From assembly GCA_934692455.1 (NCBI GenBank), contig CAKUTY010000036.1, positions 1-11,116 of the forward strand: a stretch of 11,116 nt of DNA, written 5' to 3'. Shown piece by piece: positions 1-7,038 of the stretch (positions are counted from its first letter, which is position 1; the number at the start of each line of letters is the position of its first letter). The notes under the pieces are model-generated. The model saw nothing but the letters and a program-made list of their open reading frames with translations, had not been told where the DNA came from and ran no database searches. The position numbers were made by a program, and so were the translations under genes. Source of the DNA: an uncultured Erysipelotrichaceae bacterium (lineage in GTDB: Bacteria > Bacillota_I > Bacilli_A > Erysipelotrichales > Erysipelotrichaceae).

Positions 1-669
1 GCTTCTAGTCATGTTAATCGTGAATTGAACACCAAAGAGAGAACTTTCGATACGATTGAAATCGTCTTAGATGAAAAGGTTAATAGTAAAGAAGATGTAA
101 AGAATCTTGGTATCAGTGTAGGTGACTTTGTTTGTGTTGAACCAAGAGCTCATATTACAAGTAGTGGCTATATTAAATCTAGATTCTTAGATGATAAGTT
201 GTCTGTAGCTACTTTATATGCCTATGCTTCATATTTAAAGGAAAACAACATCAAGTTAGATAAGAAGGTTTATTTCTTGATTACTGTTTATGAAGAAGTG
301 GGTCATGGTGGTTCTTATATTCCAAGTGATGTAACTGAAGCAATTTCAGTTGATATGGGTTGTGTAGGTGATGGATTAGAATGCACTGAAACGCAGGTTT
401 CAATCTGTGCTAAAGACTCAGGTGGCCCATATGATAAGACTATTGTCGATAAACTAGTTAAGGTGGCTATTAAAGAAGGTGCTGATTATGCTATTGATGT
501 TTATCCATATTATGGTTCTGATGTAGAAGTTACCTTAAAGGCAGGATACGATGTTAAACATGGTTTAATTGGACCTGGCGTCTATGCTTCTCATGGTTAT
601 GAAAGAAGCCATGTTGATGGTGTATATAATACTTTAAAAGTTTTAAAAGCTTACTTAGAAGACTGTTAG
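1..669 (+). CDS. M42-family metallo-aminopeptidase, 5'-truncated by window edge
   Basis: The reading frame is open from base 1, so the start lies outside the window; the TTG at 25 is internal, not a start. About 222 codons are visible, against roughly 340 for the family, so the N-terminal third including the first metal-binding His is missing. Visible M42 landmarks are LDDK at 187-198 (bridging-metal Asp), YEEVGHGG at 289-312 (catalytic Glu and metal Glu), an Asp ligand in SVDMG at 346-360, and the C-terminal SHGYERSH at 589-612, whose first His is the likely last metal ligand. M42 enzymes are cytosolic, dodecameric, two-metal aminopeptidases that trim oligopeptides from the N-terminus. No signal peptide can be judged. 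The next gene starts 44 bases downstream with no convincing terminator between, so co-transcription with the tldDE genes is likely. Exact residue preference (Glu/Asp versus broad) cannot be read from the sequence. Confidence 0.86.
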   Translation, partial: ASSHVNRELNTKERTFDTIEIVLDEKVNSKEDVKNLGISVGDFVCVEPRAHITSSGYIKSRFLDDKLSVATLYAYASYLKENNIKLDKKVYFLITVYEEVGHGGSYIPSDVTEAISVDMGCVGDGLECTETQVSICAKDSGGPYDKTIVDKLVKVAIKEGADYAIDVYPYYGSDVEVTLKAGYDVKHGLIGPGVYASHGYERSHVDGVYNTLKVLKAYLEDC

Positions 670-713
670 AAAAAACAATTTTTTAGCATATTGAGTTTAG
701 GAGGACTACCTTT

Positions 714-1235
714 ATGAAAAAGATAATTATTCAACTTGATAAAAGCACACTGTTGATTAAAAAAGGTGATACTTTTAAACTTAATCTTTCACATAACGAT
801 TTATATGAAGTGAATGAAGAAAATGATTCATTGATAATCAAAGAAACTAAGAAGTCTTTGTTTAAGAAGGCTAGGGTAGAACTAATCTTATCTGATAAGC
901 TTGATAGCTTAGATATCACTAGTAACAGTTATGTTGAGCTTAAGGATGTTGACTTTGTGGAAGGTTATATCAAAGGCAATAGTGATGATGTTGAATTAGA
1001 TAATGTTGCAGGGGTTATCTCTAATATCAGCACTACTTTAGGTGATGTTTATATTAAAAGTTCTAAGATAGAACAGCTTACCGTCAATAGTGAAGAAGGT
1101 GACATAATTATAAATATCAAAGGTAATGAAGAGGATTATCATATTGAGTGTGCTGGTATGGGCGATAGAAAACTAGCTCATAATTTCTTAAAACTAAATA
1201 GTGATGGGGATATCGACTATACTTTTGAACTATAA
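714..1235 (+). CDS. Small DUF4097-like beta-strand repeat protein, function unknown
   Basis: This 173-residue protein starts at ATG 714, preceded by a strong AGGAGGA (699-705) at 8-base spacing. The second half has short alternating hydrophobic strands separated by Gly/Asn/Asp turns (for example YVELKDVDFVEGYIKGNSDD, then VELDNVAGVISNIS, then GDVYIKSSKIEQLTV, then GDIIINIKG). This pattern is typical of the right-handed, beta-helix-like DUF4097 / adhesin-like fold. The N-terminal 60 residues are Lys-rich and also strand-like. There is no signal peptide, lipobox or membrane segment, so it is probably cytosolic; many DUF4097 proteins instead carry a membrane anchor or toastrack partner. It lies between an M42 peptidase and tldD, 22 bases before tldD, and is probably in the same operon. 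A role as scaffold, substrate or regulator of the peptidases is only a guess. The family assignment comes from pattern, not from a search. Confidence 0.7.
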   Translation: MKKIIIQLDKSTLLIKKGDTFKLNLSHNDLYEVNEENDSLIIKETKKSLFKKARVELILSDKLDSLDITSNSYVELKDVDFVEGYIKGNSDDVELDNVAGVISNISTTLGDVYIKSSKIEQLTVNSEEGDIIINIKGNEEDYHIECAGMGDRKLAHNFLKLNSDGDIDYTFEL

Positions 1236-1257
1236 TAATAATTAGGAGAAAAATTTT

Positions 1258-2634
1258 ATGTTAAATAGTTTTTTAAAATCAAGAATCAAAGATGGAAAAA
1301 GACTAGTAAAGGAATTATCTAATTCTTATGAATATGTAAGTATCTTAGGAAACTACATCAAGACTAAAAGAATTATGGTAAGCACTAGTACTTCTTCTAT
1401 TGATGATTTAGACAATGAATGTGGCTTTGTCATCAAAGTCTACAAAGATGGTCATTACAGTGAATATTCTTGTGATGATATTAAGGGATTAAAGGCGGAT
1501 ACAGTGATTAATTCTATTGAATTAAAGAGTCCTTATTTTGCCCATATTAAGATGTTAAGCGAAGAGAAACACGAGGAGTCTTATTTAAGAGAAGATGAAA
1601 AGCCTTTAAGTGATAAGGATATTTTTGATCGTTTAACTAAGTTAAAGAAAAAGACACATGATACTGATTCAAGAATCATCAATGTGACTACTGCTTTTGT
1701 GAAAAGAGAGACTTCTAAGATTTTCATTTCTAACAATAAGTGTCTTGACCAAAAATATGATTGGTGTAATGCGATGTTGAGTGCGGTTACTAGAGTTGAT
1801 AACAACATTCAACAAAACTATACTTGTGGCACTAATACTAATTCGTTGGATGCCTTAGAAGAACTTGAAAGTCTAAGTGTAGAGTGTACTGATATTGCCT
1901 TAAGACTATTAAGCGCCAAGACAATTACACCAGGTACTTATGAAATTATTACTGATTCATCTATTTCTGGTTTAATTGCACATGAAGCCTTTGGCCATGG
2001 TGTAGAGATGGATATGTTTGTCAAAAATAGAGCTAAGGCTAAGGACTTTGTAGGTAAAAGAGTAGCTAGTGATCTTGTGAATATGTATGATGGCGCTGCC
2101 TCTTGTATTAGTGCCGCTTCATATTTCTTTGATGATGATGGTGTTGAGGCTAAATCTACTTGCATAATCAAAGATGGTATCTTACAAACAGGTATTTCTG
2201 ATTGTTTATCAGCTATGGAACTTAATACTATTCCTACTGGCAATGGTAGAAGAGAGTCTTATAAGCGTAAGGTTTATACAAGAATGACTAATACTTTCTT
2301 TGAAAAGGGTGATAGTAATCTAGAGACAATGATTAAGTCAGTTAAACATGGTTATTACTTATGCCAAACAAATAATGGTATGGAAGATCCTAAGAATTGG
2401 CAAATCCAATGTACAGCTTCATATGGTTTGGAAATCAAAGATGGTAAGTTTACAGGAGAGATAGTAGCTCCTGTTGTAATTTCTGGATATGTCGTTGACT
2501 TATTGAGTTCTATTTCAATGGTTTCAAATGAAAGAAAAGTTATAGGCGCAGGCATGTGTGGTAAGGGCCATAAGGAATGGGTTTTTGTCTCAGATGGTGG
2601 TCCATGTTTAAAGGCGGAGGCTAAATTATCATGA
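1258..2634 (+). CDS. tldD: TldD-family zinc metalloprotease (catalytic subunit of TldD/TldE)
   Basis: The 458-residue protein (E. coli TldD is about 481) starts at ATG 1258 with AGGAGA at 1244-1249. It contains the hallmark HEAFGH motif at residues 242-247 (H242 and H247 as zinc ligands, E243 catalytic) followed by GVEMD. The likely third ligand is C434 in GMCGK near the C-terminus. TldD pairs with TldE/PmbA to form a cytosolic heterodimer that cleaves unfolded peptides. In enterobacteria it trims the microcin B17 leader and degrades the CcdA antitoxin. The C-terminal end here (GKGHKEWVFVSDGGP) differs from the enterobacterial GQP...TVGG ending and suggests another TldD subfamily. The stop codon overlaps the tldE start as ATGA, implying translational coupling and balanced subunit amounts. 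No RiPP precursor gene or toxin-antitoxin pair is visible nearby, so the substrate is unknown. Confidence 0.93.
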   Translation: MLNSFLKSRIKDGKRLVKELSNSYEYVSILGNYIKTKRIMVSTSTSSIDDLDNECGFVIKVYKDGHYSEYSCDDIKGLKADTVINSIELKSPYFAHIKMLSEEKHEESYLREDEKPLSDKDIFDRLTKLKKKTHDTDSRIINVTTAFVKRETSKIFISNNKCLDQKYDWCNAMLSAVTRVDNNIQQNYTCGTNTNSLDALEELESLSVECTDIALRLLSAKTITPGTYEIITDSSISGLIAHEAFGHGVEMDMFVKNRAKAKDFVGKRVASDLVNMYDGAASCISAASYFFDDDGVEAKSTCIIKDGILQTGISDCLSAMELNTIPTGNGRRESYKRKVYTRMTNTFFEKGDSNLETMIKSVKHGYYLCQTNNGMEDPKNWQIQCTASYGLEIKDGKFTGEIVAPVVISGYVVDLLSSISMVSNERKVIGAGMCGKGHKEWVFVSDGGPCLKAEAKLS

Positions 2635-3893
2635 TAAATGAAAAAGACATTGTAGAAGTATTAAAAGCTAATGAAAAAATAGCTGATTATGAAATTATCA
2701 TAAGTAATAAAGAGTCTAGCGAATTGTTCTTTGTCTTGAAGAAACTTGAATTAAATAGAGCTACTAATACTGAAAATATCAGCATTAATGTTTATGTTGA
2801 TTTAAAGGGTAAAAGAGGTAAGAGCACTGTTTTATTGACTAGTGCTGATAACAAGAAGACTTTAAATAAGAAACTTAATGCGGCTGTTTCAAAGGCAAAG
2901 AAGGCTTTAAATGCTTATTATCCTTTAGCTAGTGATCAAAAGGAAGTTTGTAAGACTTTGAATAAGGACTTCGATTTGAATAAGGTTGCTAATAAGGTTG
3001 CTGCTGCGATTCTTAAGGCTGATAACTATGAAGATGGTTATATCAATTCAACTGAAATTTTTGTGTCAAAGACTGGTACTTTGTTTCTTAATTCAAAGGG
3101 TATTAGACAATATAGCGAAAGAACCAATATTGAGTTTGAGATTATTCCTTCTTGGCGAAATGAAAACGATGAATTTGAATTATATAAGTATTATGAGTCT
3201 AATAAGTTAAATGAAAAGGAAATCACAGAAGAAGTTAATAATTGGCTATTACTAGCAAGGGATAGAAGTGTAGCAACTAAACCTTCTAATTTAGATAAGA
3301 ATATCCCAATTCTTTTACAAGGTGAGATGAATGATTTGATCGTTGGAACAATTGAAAGCAATTCTGATTATATGTCATCTTACTTACATACTAATCATTT
3401 TAATGTTGGTGATGAAGTAGCTTCTAAGTTTGATCTAACTTTAAAGGCTAATATTGATGGCTGTTTCAAGTCTTCTTATTTCGATCATAATGGTGTTGCC
3501 CTAAGCTCTAAGAAACTTATTAAAGATGGTAAATTAGTAGATAATTATGGCGATATTCGTTTTGGTCATTACTTGAATGTTAAGAAGGTTAGTGGTGTTT
3601 ATAATGTAGCTGAAATTACTAATTATGATACTTATGATTATTTAAACAAGCCACATATCATCATTGAACACTTCTCTTCTCCTCAAATGGAAGATAGTTC
3701 TGGTTACTTTGGTGGTGAGGTAAGACTTGCAAGATATTTTGATGGAGAGAAGTATATACCACTAACTTCATTTACGGTATCTGGTAATATTTATAAGTCT
3801 CTTAAGAATATAAAGTTCTCAAGTGAAGTTACAACTACAGGATTATATAAGGGTCCAAAGTACTTTATCTTCAATGATTTAGATATCTCATAG
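2631..3893 (+). CDS. pmbA: TldE/PmbA-family protein (non-catalytic partner of TldD)
   Basis: This 420-residue protein (E. coli TldE/PmbA is about 450) begins at ATG 2631, which overlaps the tldD stop by four bases. Its ribosome binding site GGAGG (2616-2620) lies inside the tldD coding end. Position after tldD, length, and a C-terminal segment of the PmbA type (YFGGEVRLARYFDGEKYIPL followed by TSFTVSGN) support the call. It has no HExxxH motif, as expected: TldE shapes the peptide-binding chamber while TldD carries the zinc. The middle portion is Lys- and Asn-rich, in line with the AT-rich genome. There is no signal peptide or membrane helix, so it is cytosolic. A rho-independent terminator follows immediately, marking this gene as the end of the operon. 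Confidence 0.9.
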   Translation: MINEKDIVEVLKANEKIADYEIIISNKESSELFFVLKKLELNRATNTENISINVYVDLKGKRGKSTVLLTSADNKKTLNKKLNAAVSKAKKALNAYYPLASDQKEVCKTLNKDFDLNKVANKVAAAILKADNYEDGYINSTEIFVSKTGTLFLNSKGIRQYSERTNIEFEIIPSWRNENDEFELYKYYESNKLNEKEITEEVNNWLLLARDRSVATKPSNLDKNIPILLQGEMNDLIVGTIESNSDYMSSYLHTNHFNVGDEVASKFDLTLKANIDGCFKSSYFDHNGVALSSKKLIKDGKLVDNYGDIRFGHYLNVKKVSGVYNVAEITNYDTYDYLNKPHIIIEHFSSPQMEDSSGYFGGEVRLARYFDGEKYIPLTSFTVSGNIYKSLKNIKFSSEVTTTGLYKGPKYFIFNDLDIS

Positions 3894-3918
3894 AAACAGG
3901 TTAAAAACCTGTTTTTTT
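3894..3918 (+). terminator. Rho-independent terminator after tldE
   Basis: A perfect 9-bp stem, AAACAGGTT (3894-3902) with AACCTGTTT (3906-3914), encloses a three-base AAA loop; opening the last A-T pair gives a more relaxed loop. The descending arm runs into a seven-T tract (3912-3918). The hairpin begins on the base right after the tldE TAG stop. It should end the M42-DUF4097-tldD-tldE transcript and separate it from the EamA gene, which starts 18 bases further on. Confidence 0.9.
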
Positions 3919-3928
3919 GTGCTAACAT
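3900..3928 (+). promoter_or_regulatory. Possible extended -10 promoter for the EamA gene
   Basis: TGCTAACAT at 3920-3928 fits an extended -10 (TGnTAnnAT, hexamer TAACAT 3923-3928, 4 of 6 to consensus). The hexamer 17 bases upstream, GTTAAA (3900-3905), matches the -35 consensus poorly and lies inside the terminator stem. Initiation about seven bases after the hexamer would fall at about 3935, next to the ATG at 3936. This is the only promoter-like signal in the 42-base gap. It is a weak call made by eye. Confidence 0.35.
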
Positions 3929-3935
3929 TGTGATT

Positions 3936-4817
3936 ATGAAACAGTTTAAATATTCTTTGATTCTATTATTTATTGCGTTTATTTGGGGGATAGCATTCTC
4001 TTTTCAAAGTCTAGGTGGAGAATCGCTCGGTACTTTTACTTTCTATTCTTTTAGAAGCTATTGCTCAGTAGTAATGATGTTTATTTTGTTGGCTTTTAAG
4101 AAAGATAAGAAAATTCTTGAAAATACTTTTTCAATCAAGATAGGCATAATTGGGGGAGTTATTACATGTATTGCCTACTTGGTTCAACAAGAAGCACTAC
4201 GTTATACTACAGCAGCTAATTCAAGTTTTATTACTTCTACTTATGTAGCTCTTGTGCCAGTCTTGGCAGTCTTCTTGGGCAAGAAGACTAATTTAAAAAC
4301 TTGGATTTGTGTCTTCTTTGAGTTTGTTGGTTTATATTTCTTGTGTATCAAAGGGGACTTTGCGATTAACAAGGGTGATTTGATGACTATGATATGTTCA
4401 TTCTTGTTTGCGGTACATATCCTATTAATCGATGGTGGCAGTGACAAGCTAGATAGTATTATCTTCTGTACAACTCAATATATCGTATGTGCTATTATGT
4501 CTTCTATTCTAATGTTTATGTTTGAGATGCCTGTTGATTTTAGAGCTGTTAAGGCATCTTTGGTTCCAATTATCTTTACAGGCTGTATTAGTTCAAGTAT
4601 TTGTATTACTTTACAGGTTGAATGCCAAAAGCATATCAATCCAACAGTCGCGTCTTTGATTCTTTGTTTAGAAAGCGTCTTTGGAGCTTTGGGAGGATGG
4701 TTTATTCTTCATGAAAGCCTTAGTTCTAGGGAATTATTTGGTTGTGCGATTATCTTTTTAGCAATCGTTTTATCGCAGATTGATATAAAGAAAATCAAAG
4801 CGCTTTCACAAATGTAA
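3936..4817 (+). CDS. EamA/DMT-superfamily transporter (ten predicted membrane helices)
   Basis: The 293-residue protein reads as ten hydrophobic helices in two repeated halves, the drug/metabolite transporter layout. The first helix carries the conserved WG (W17-G18). Helix 4 has the family-like TTAANSSFITSTYVALVPVL run, and helix 9 has LESVFGALGGWFILHE near the end. EamA proteins are inner-membrane exporters or permeases of amino acids, nucleosides or other small metabolites; the substrate cannot be told from sequence. ATG 3936 is chosen over the in-frame GTG at 3930; neither has a visible ribosome binding site, unlike every other gene here. The gene sits alone between the tldE terminator and the ami promoter. 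A hydrophobic, short Lys-rich C-terminal tail ends the protein. A weak stem (CTTTCAC 4803-4809 with GTGAAAG 4834-4840) spans its stop but lacks a T tract. Confidence 0.88.
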   Translation: MKQFKYSLILLFIAFIWGIAFSFQSLGGESLGTFTFYSFRSYCSVVMMFILLAFKKDKKILENTFSIKIGIIGGVITCIAYLVQQEALRYTTAANSSFITSTYVALVPVLAVFLGKKTNLKTWICVFFEFVGLYFLCIKGDFAINKGDLMTMICSFLFAVHILLIDGGSDKLDSIIFCTTQYIVCAIMSSILMFMFEMPVDFRAVKASLVPIIFTGCISSSICITLQVECQKHINPTVASLILCLESVFGALGGWFILHESLSSRELFGCAIIFLAIVLSQIDIKKIKALSQM

Positions 4818-4857
4818 AAAGTTTTCATAAAAAGTGAAAGAAATGTAAGTGATTTTA

Positions 4858-4886
4858 TTGATAATCAATTTTTTTTACTATAAAAT
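4858..4886 (+). promoter_or_regulatory. SigA-type promoter of the opp/ami operon
   Basis: TTGATA (4858-4863, 5 of 6 to TTGACA) is followed after a 17-base spacer by TAAAAT (4881-4886, 5 of 6 to TATAAT). An overlapping alternative -10, TATAAA, lies at 4879-4884. The spacer includes an eight-T run. Transcription would begin near 4893, giving a leader of about 39 bases before the ATG at 4932. This is the strongest promoter in the window and precedes the gene expected to be the most expressed. Confidence 0.8.
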
Positions 4887-4898
4887 TTGAATTATCAA
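4858..4898 (+). promoter_or_regulatory. Paired TTGA...TCAA palindromes overlapping the promoter, possible operators
   Basis: TTGATAATCAA (4858-4868) is a near-perfect palindrome covering the -35. TTGAATTATCAA (4887-4898) is a similar imperfect palindrome over the expected transcription start. Their outer arms also form an 8-base inverted repeat, TTGATAAT (4858-4865) with ATTATCAA (4891-4898). The centres are about 30 bases apart, near three helical turns. This arrangement suits a dimeric repressor, but the surroundings are very AT-rich and chance is possible. It does not match a CodY box, and the half-sites are too far apart for a standard Fur/PerR box. Confidence 0.35.
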
Positions 4899-4913
4899 TT
4901 ATGTAAATAATTG
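4896..4913 (+). promoter_or_regulatory. Perfect 7-bp inverted repeat in the ami leader, just before the RBS
   Basis: CAATTAT (4896-4902) and ATAATTG (4907-4913) pair perfectly around a GTAA tetraloop (4903-4906). The structure would form close to the 5' end of the predicted mRNA and stops three bases before the AGGGAGGA region. It could protect the 5' end, tune access to the ribosome binding site, or act as a DNA operator. With only one G-C pair per end the hairpin is weak. Confidence 0.35.
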
Positions 4914-4931
4914 GCAAAGGGAGGAAAACAC

Positions 4932-6980
4932 ATGAAAAAGTTATTAATGGTATTATTAGCTGTTCTTATGGCATTCACACTTGTTGCATGCGGTAAGGAT
5001 AATAGTGATAATACAGGCGACGATGGCGAAGATCAACCAACATTTGATACAAGCGCTGTTGATTTGTCTACATTAAAACTATCTGACACTAAGAATCTAG
5101 TTGTTCCTGAAAGCAGAGAAATCAATACACTAGACTATGTAACTACTGCTTTACAAGAAGATACTCAATTCAACGTTAACTTCGTTGATGGTCTTGTTGA
5201 AACGGACAGATTCGGTAATTATGTTGGCGCTATCGCTGAAAGCTGGGATCATAATGAAGATGCTTCAGTATGGACATTCCATTTAAGAAAAGGCGTTAAC
5301 TGGTCAACAAACTCTGGTGAAATTTATGAAGAAGTTAAGGCTCAAGACTTCGTAACAAGTGCAAGACACGTTGCTGAATTCAAGTCTGCTACAGTTCAAA
5401 ACTTAAGCGTAATTTCAGGTTTAGCTGACTATTCAAAAGATGGTGATTATTCAGATGAAGCTTGGGCTAAGGTTGGTGTTAAGGCATTAGACGACTACAC
5501 AGTTGAATATACTCTTGATACTCCAACTCCTTATTTCTATACTTCAGTAGAATATATGCCTTTCTATCCAATTAATGAAAAGTTCTTGGAATCTATGGGT
5601 GATGGTTGTGAATTAGGTAATCCAGATGTTAACTCTTGTTCATTTGGTTCATTAACACCAGATTCAATCTTATATTGTGGCGGTTTCGTATTAACTGCTG
5701 CTGACTCTAAGTCAAAGACAGTTATCACTAAGAATGAAAACTATTGGGATGCTGATAACATTAAGATTGATTCAGTAACTTATATCTACAATGATGGTTC
5801 AGATCCATATTCTGGTATTAGAGGTTTTGAACAAAATACTTATGCAAGTGCAAGCTTACCTTCAACAAACCCTGAAGTTTATACAGCTTTAGCTAAGAAG
5901 TATGCTGGTTACACTTCTACTACATTGCCTAACTCAAGTGCATTCGGTGTAGTATTCAATATGAATCGTCTTACTTTCGATAACACTAACTATGCTACAG
6001 ATGAAACTGCAAAAGAACGTACAAGAGCTGCTATCTTAAACAAGAACTTCCGTTTAGCTATTAAGGCTGCATATGATGTTCCTGCTTATGTAGAAAGCAC
6101 ACAAGCTCCAGAAGTTGCTATGGCTTGTATCAGAAACATCAATAGTGTTTATAACCTAGTTTCTACAAGTGATGGTACTCCTTATGGTAAGTTAATCGAA
6201 GAAGCTTATGCTGAATTAACTGGTGAAACAGTTAACTTAGCAGATGGTCAATGGCCATGGTTGAGCAAGGAAAAAGCTCTTGCTTACTTAGATGCTGCTG
6301 AAGAAGAATTAGGTTTCGAAATTACTGCTGAAAACCCAATTCACTTAGATATGCTAACAATTGAAACTTCAGACAGATTAGTTAAGTCTTCTCTATCTAT
6401 GAAGCAATCTATCGAAGCTAATACTGATGGTAGAGTTGTTGTTGAATTAGTTATGAGAGATGAAAATACTGTTAAGAATATCGCTTATGTAACTGAAAAC
6501 TTTGCTGAAGCTGATTTCGATATCTCTACATTCACTGGTTGGGGTCCTGACTTCAATGACCCTAAGACTTTCTGTGACATCTATTCACCAGTTGAAGGTT
6601 ACTACATGCATGCTATGGGCTTAACTGATGAAGTTATGGCACCAGATGAATATGGTTCAGATGATGCTATCAAGGCTCAATTAGGTTTCGACAAGTATCA
6701 AGAATTGCTAGATGCTGCTGATGCTATTACTGGTGATCTAGATGCTCGTTACAAAGCATATGCTAAGGCTGATGCTTACTTATTAGCTAACGCTCTATAT
6801 ATCCCAACAACAATGCAAACTGGTACAATGGGTGTTAAGGTAACTCACGTAGTTCCATTCTCAAAGGTTTACAGTTTAGCAACTTGTGAAGATAAATGGA
6901 AGGGCTTAGAACTTCAAGAAGACTTAGTAACTACAGAACAATATGAAGCTGCTAAGGCTGCTTGGGAAGCTGGCGAATAA
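4932..6980 (+). CDS. oppA: Oligopeptide ABC transporter substrate-binding lipoprotein (OppA/AmiA type)
   Basis: The start is ATG 4932, with AAAGGGAGGA at 4916-4925; an in-frame TTG at 4911 upstream lies before the ribosome binding site and is rejected. The 682-residue protein opens with a lipoprotein signal peptide (MKK, hydrophobic stretch, then LVAC), so C20 should be lipidated after cleavage and tether the protein outside the membrane. A short acidic linker (about residues 21-45) leads into a family-5 peptide-binding domain. It is recognisable by AESWDHNEDASVWTFHLRKG (starting near residue 102) and by repeated Asn/Asp/Tyr-rich segments. Length is close to streptococcal AmiA (about 659). 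It captures extracellular oligopeptides and hands them to the permeases encoded next. Phe codons are mostly TTC (22 of 26 by hand count, against 7 of 19 in tldE), a mark of strong expression. The peptide preference is unknown. Confidence 0.93.
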   Translation: MKKLLMVLLAVLMAFTLVACGKDNSDNTGDDGEDQPTFDTSAVDLSTLKLSDTKNLVVPESREINTLDYVTTALQEDTQFNVNFVDGLVETDRFGNYVGAIAESWDHNEDASVWTFHLRKGVNWSTNSGEIYEEVKAQDFVTSARHVAEFKSATVQNLSVISGLADYSKDGDYSDEAWAKVGVKALDDYTVEYTLDTPTPYFYTSVEYMPFYPINEKFLESMGDGCELGNPDVNSCSFGSLTPDSILYCGGFVLTAADSKSKTVITKNENYWDADNIKIDSVTYIYNDGSDPYSGIRGFEQNTYASASLPSTNPEVYTALAKKYAGYTSTTLPNSSAFGVVFNMNRLTFDNTNYATDETAKERTRAAILNKNFRLAIKAAYDVPAYVESTQAPEVAMACIRNINSVYNLVSTSDGTPYGKLIEEAYAELTGETVNLADGQWPWLSKEKALAYLDAAEEELGFEITAENPIHLDMLTIETSDRLVKSSLSMKQSIEANTDGRVVVELVMRDENTVKNIAYVTENFAEADFDISTFTGWGPDFNDPKTFCDIYSPVEGYYMHAMGLTDEVMAPDEYGSDDAIKAQLGFDKYQELLDAADAITGDLDARYKAYAKADAYLLANALYIPTTMQTGTMGVKVTHVVPFSKVYSLATCEDKWKGLELQEDLVTTEQYEAAKAAWEAGE

Positions 6981-7010
6981 TTAAGCCAAAAGACTGAAAA
7001 ACTAAATATT

Positions 7011-7038
7011 AAAGTAGGCGGCCTACGCTGCCTACTTT
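7011..7038 (+). promoter_or_regulatory. Intercistronic stem-loop between oppA and oppB, possible attenuator or mRNA stabiliser
   Basis: AAAGTAGGC (7011-7019) pairs perfectly with GCCTACTTT (7030-7038) around a ten-base loop. An alternative hairpin, GTAGG (7014-7018) with CCTAC (7022-7026) and a CGG loop, uses the same left arm, so the two exclude each other. No run of T follows (GCCTGTTTAAAAG), so it is at most a leaky terminator. Such stem-loops after binding-protein genes commonly give more binding protein than permease, by partial termination or by protecting the upstream mRNA 3' end. Its place, 30 bases after the oppA stop in an operon without another gap over 10 bases, favours a real role. 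Confidence 0.7.

Noticed and set aside
670..690. AAAAAA-CAA-TTTTTT hairpin as a terminator after the M42 gene
   Set aside because: The stem has only A-T pairs, is too weak to terminate, and the next gene follows closely with its own strong ribosome binding site.
1938..2243. 101-codon minus-strand open frame inside tldD
   Set aside because: It is opposite the conserved HEAFGH zinc region of tldD and has a composition expected from the complement of a real gene.
1258..3893. RiPP biosynthesis cluster around tldD/tldE
   Set aside because: No short precursor-like gene, modification enzyme or dedicated exporter was found between or beside the two genes; the nearby transporter is an importer with a binding protein.
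4803..4840. CTTTCAC/GTGAAAG stem around the EamA stop as a terminator
   Set aside because: The 24-base loop is large and no T tract follows (AAATGTAAG), so it does not qualify as a rho-independent terminator.
4858..4898. Fur/PerR box at the ami promoter
   Set aside because: TGATAAT and ATTATCA half-sites are present, but 25 bases separate the arms rather than one, so the standard 7-1-7 spacing is not met.
4911..4931. Upstream TTG start for the binding protein
   Set aside because: It would place the GGGAGG ribosome binding site inside the coding region and put extra charged residues before a normal lipoprotein signal; ATG 4932 is far better.
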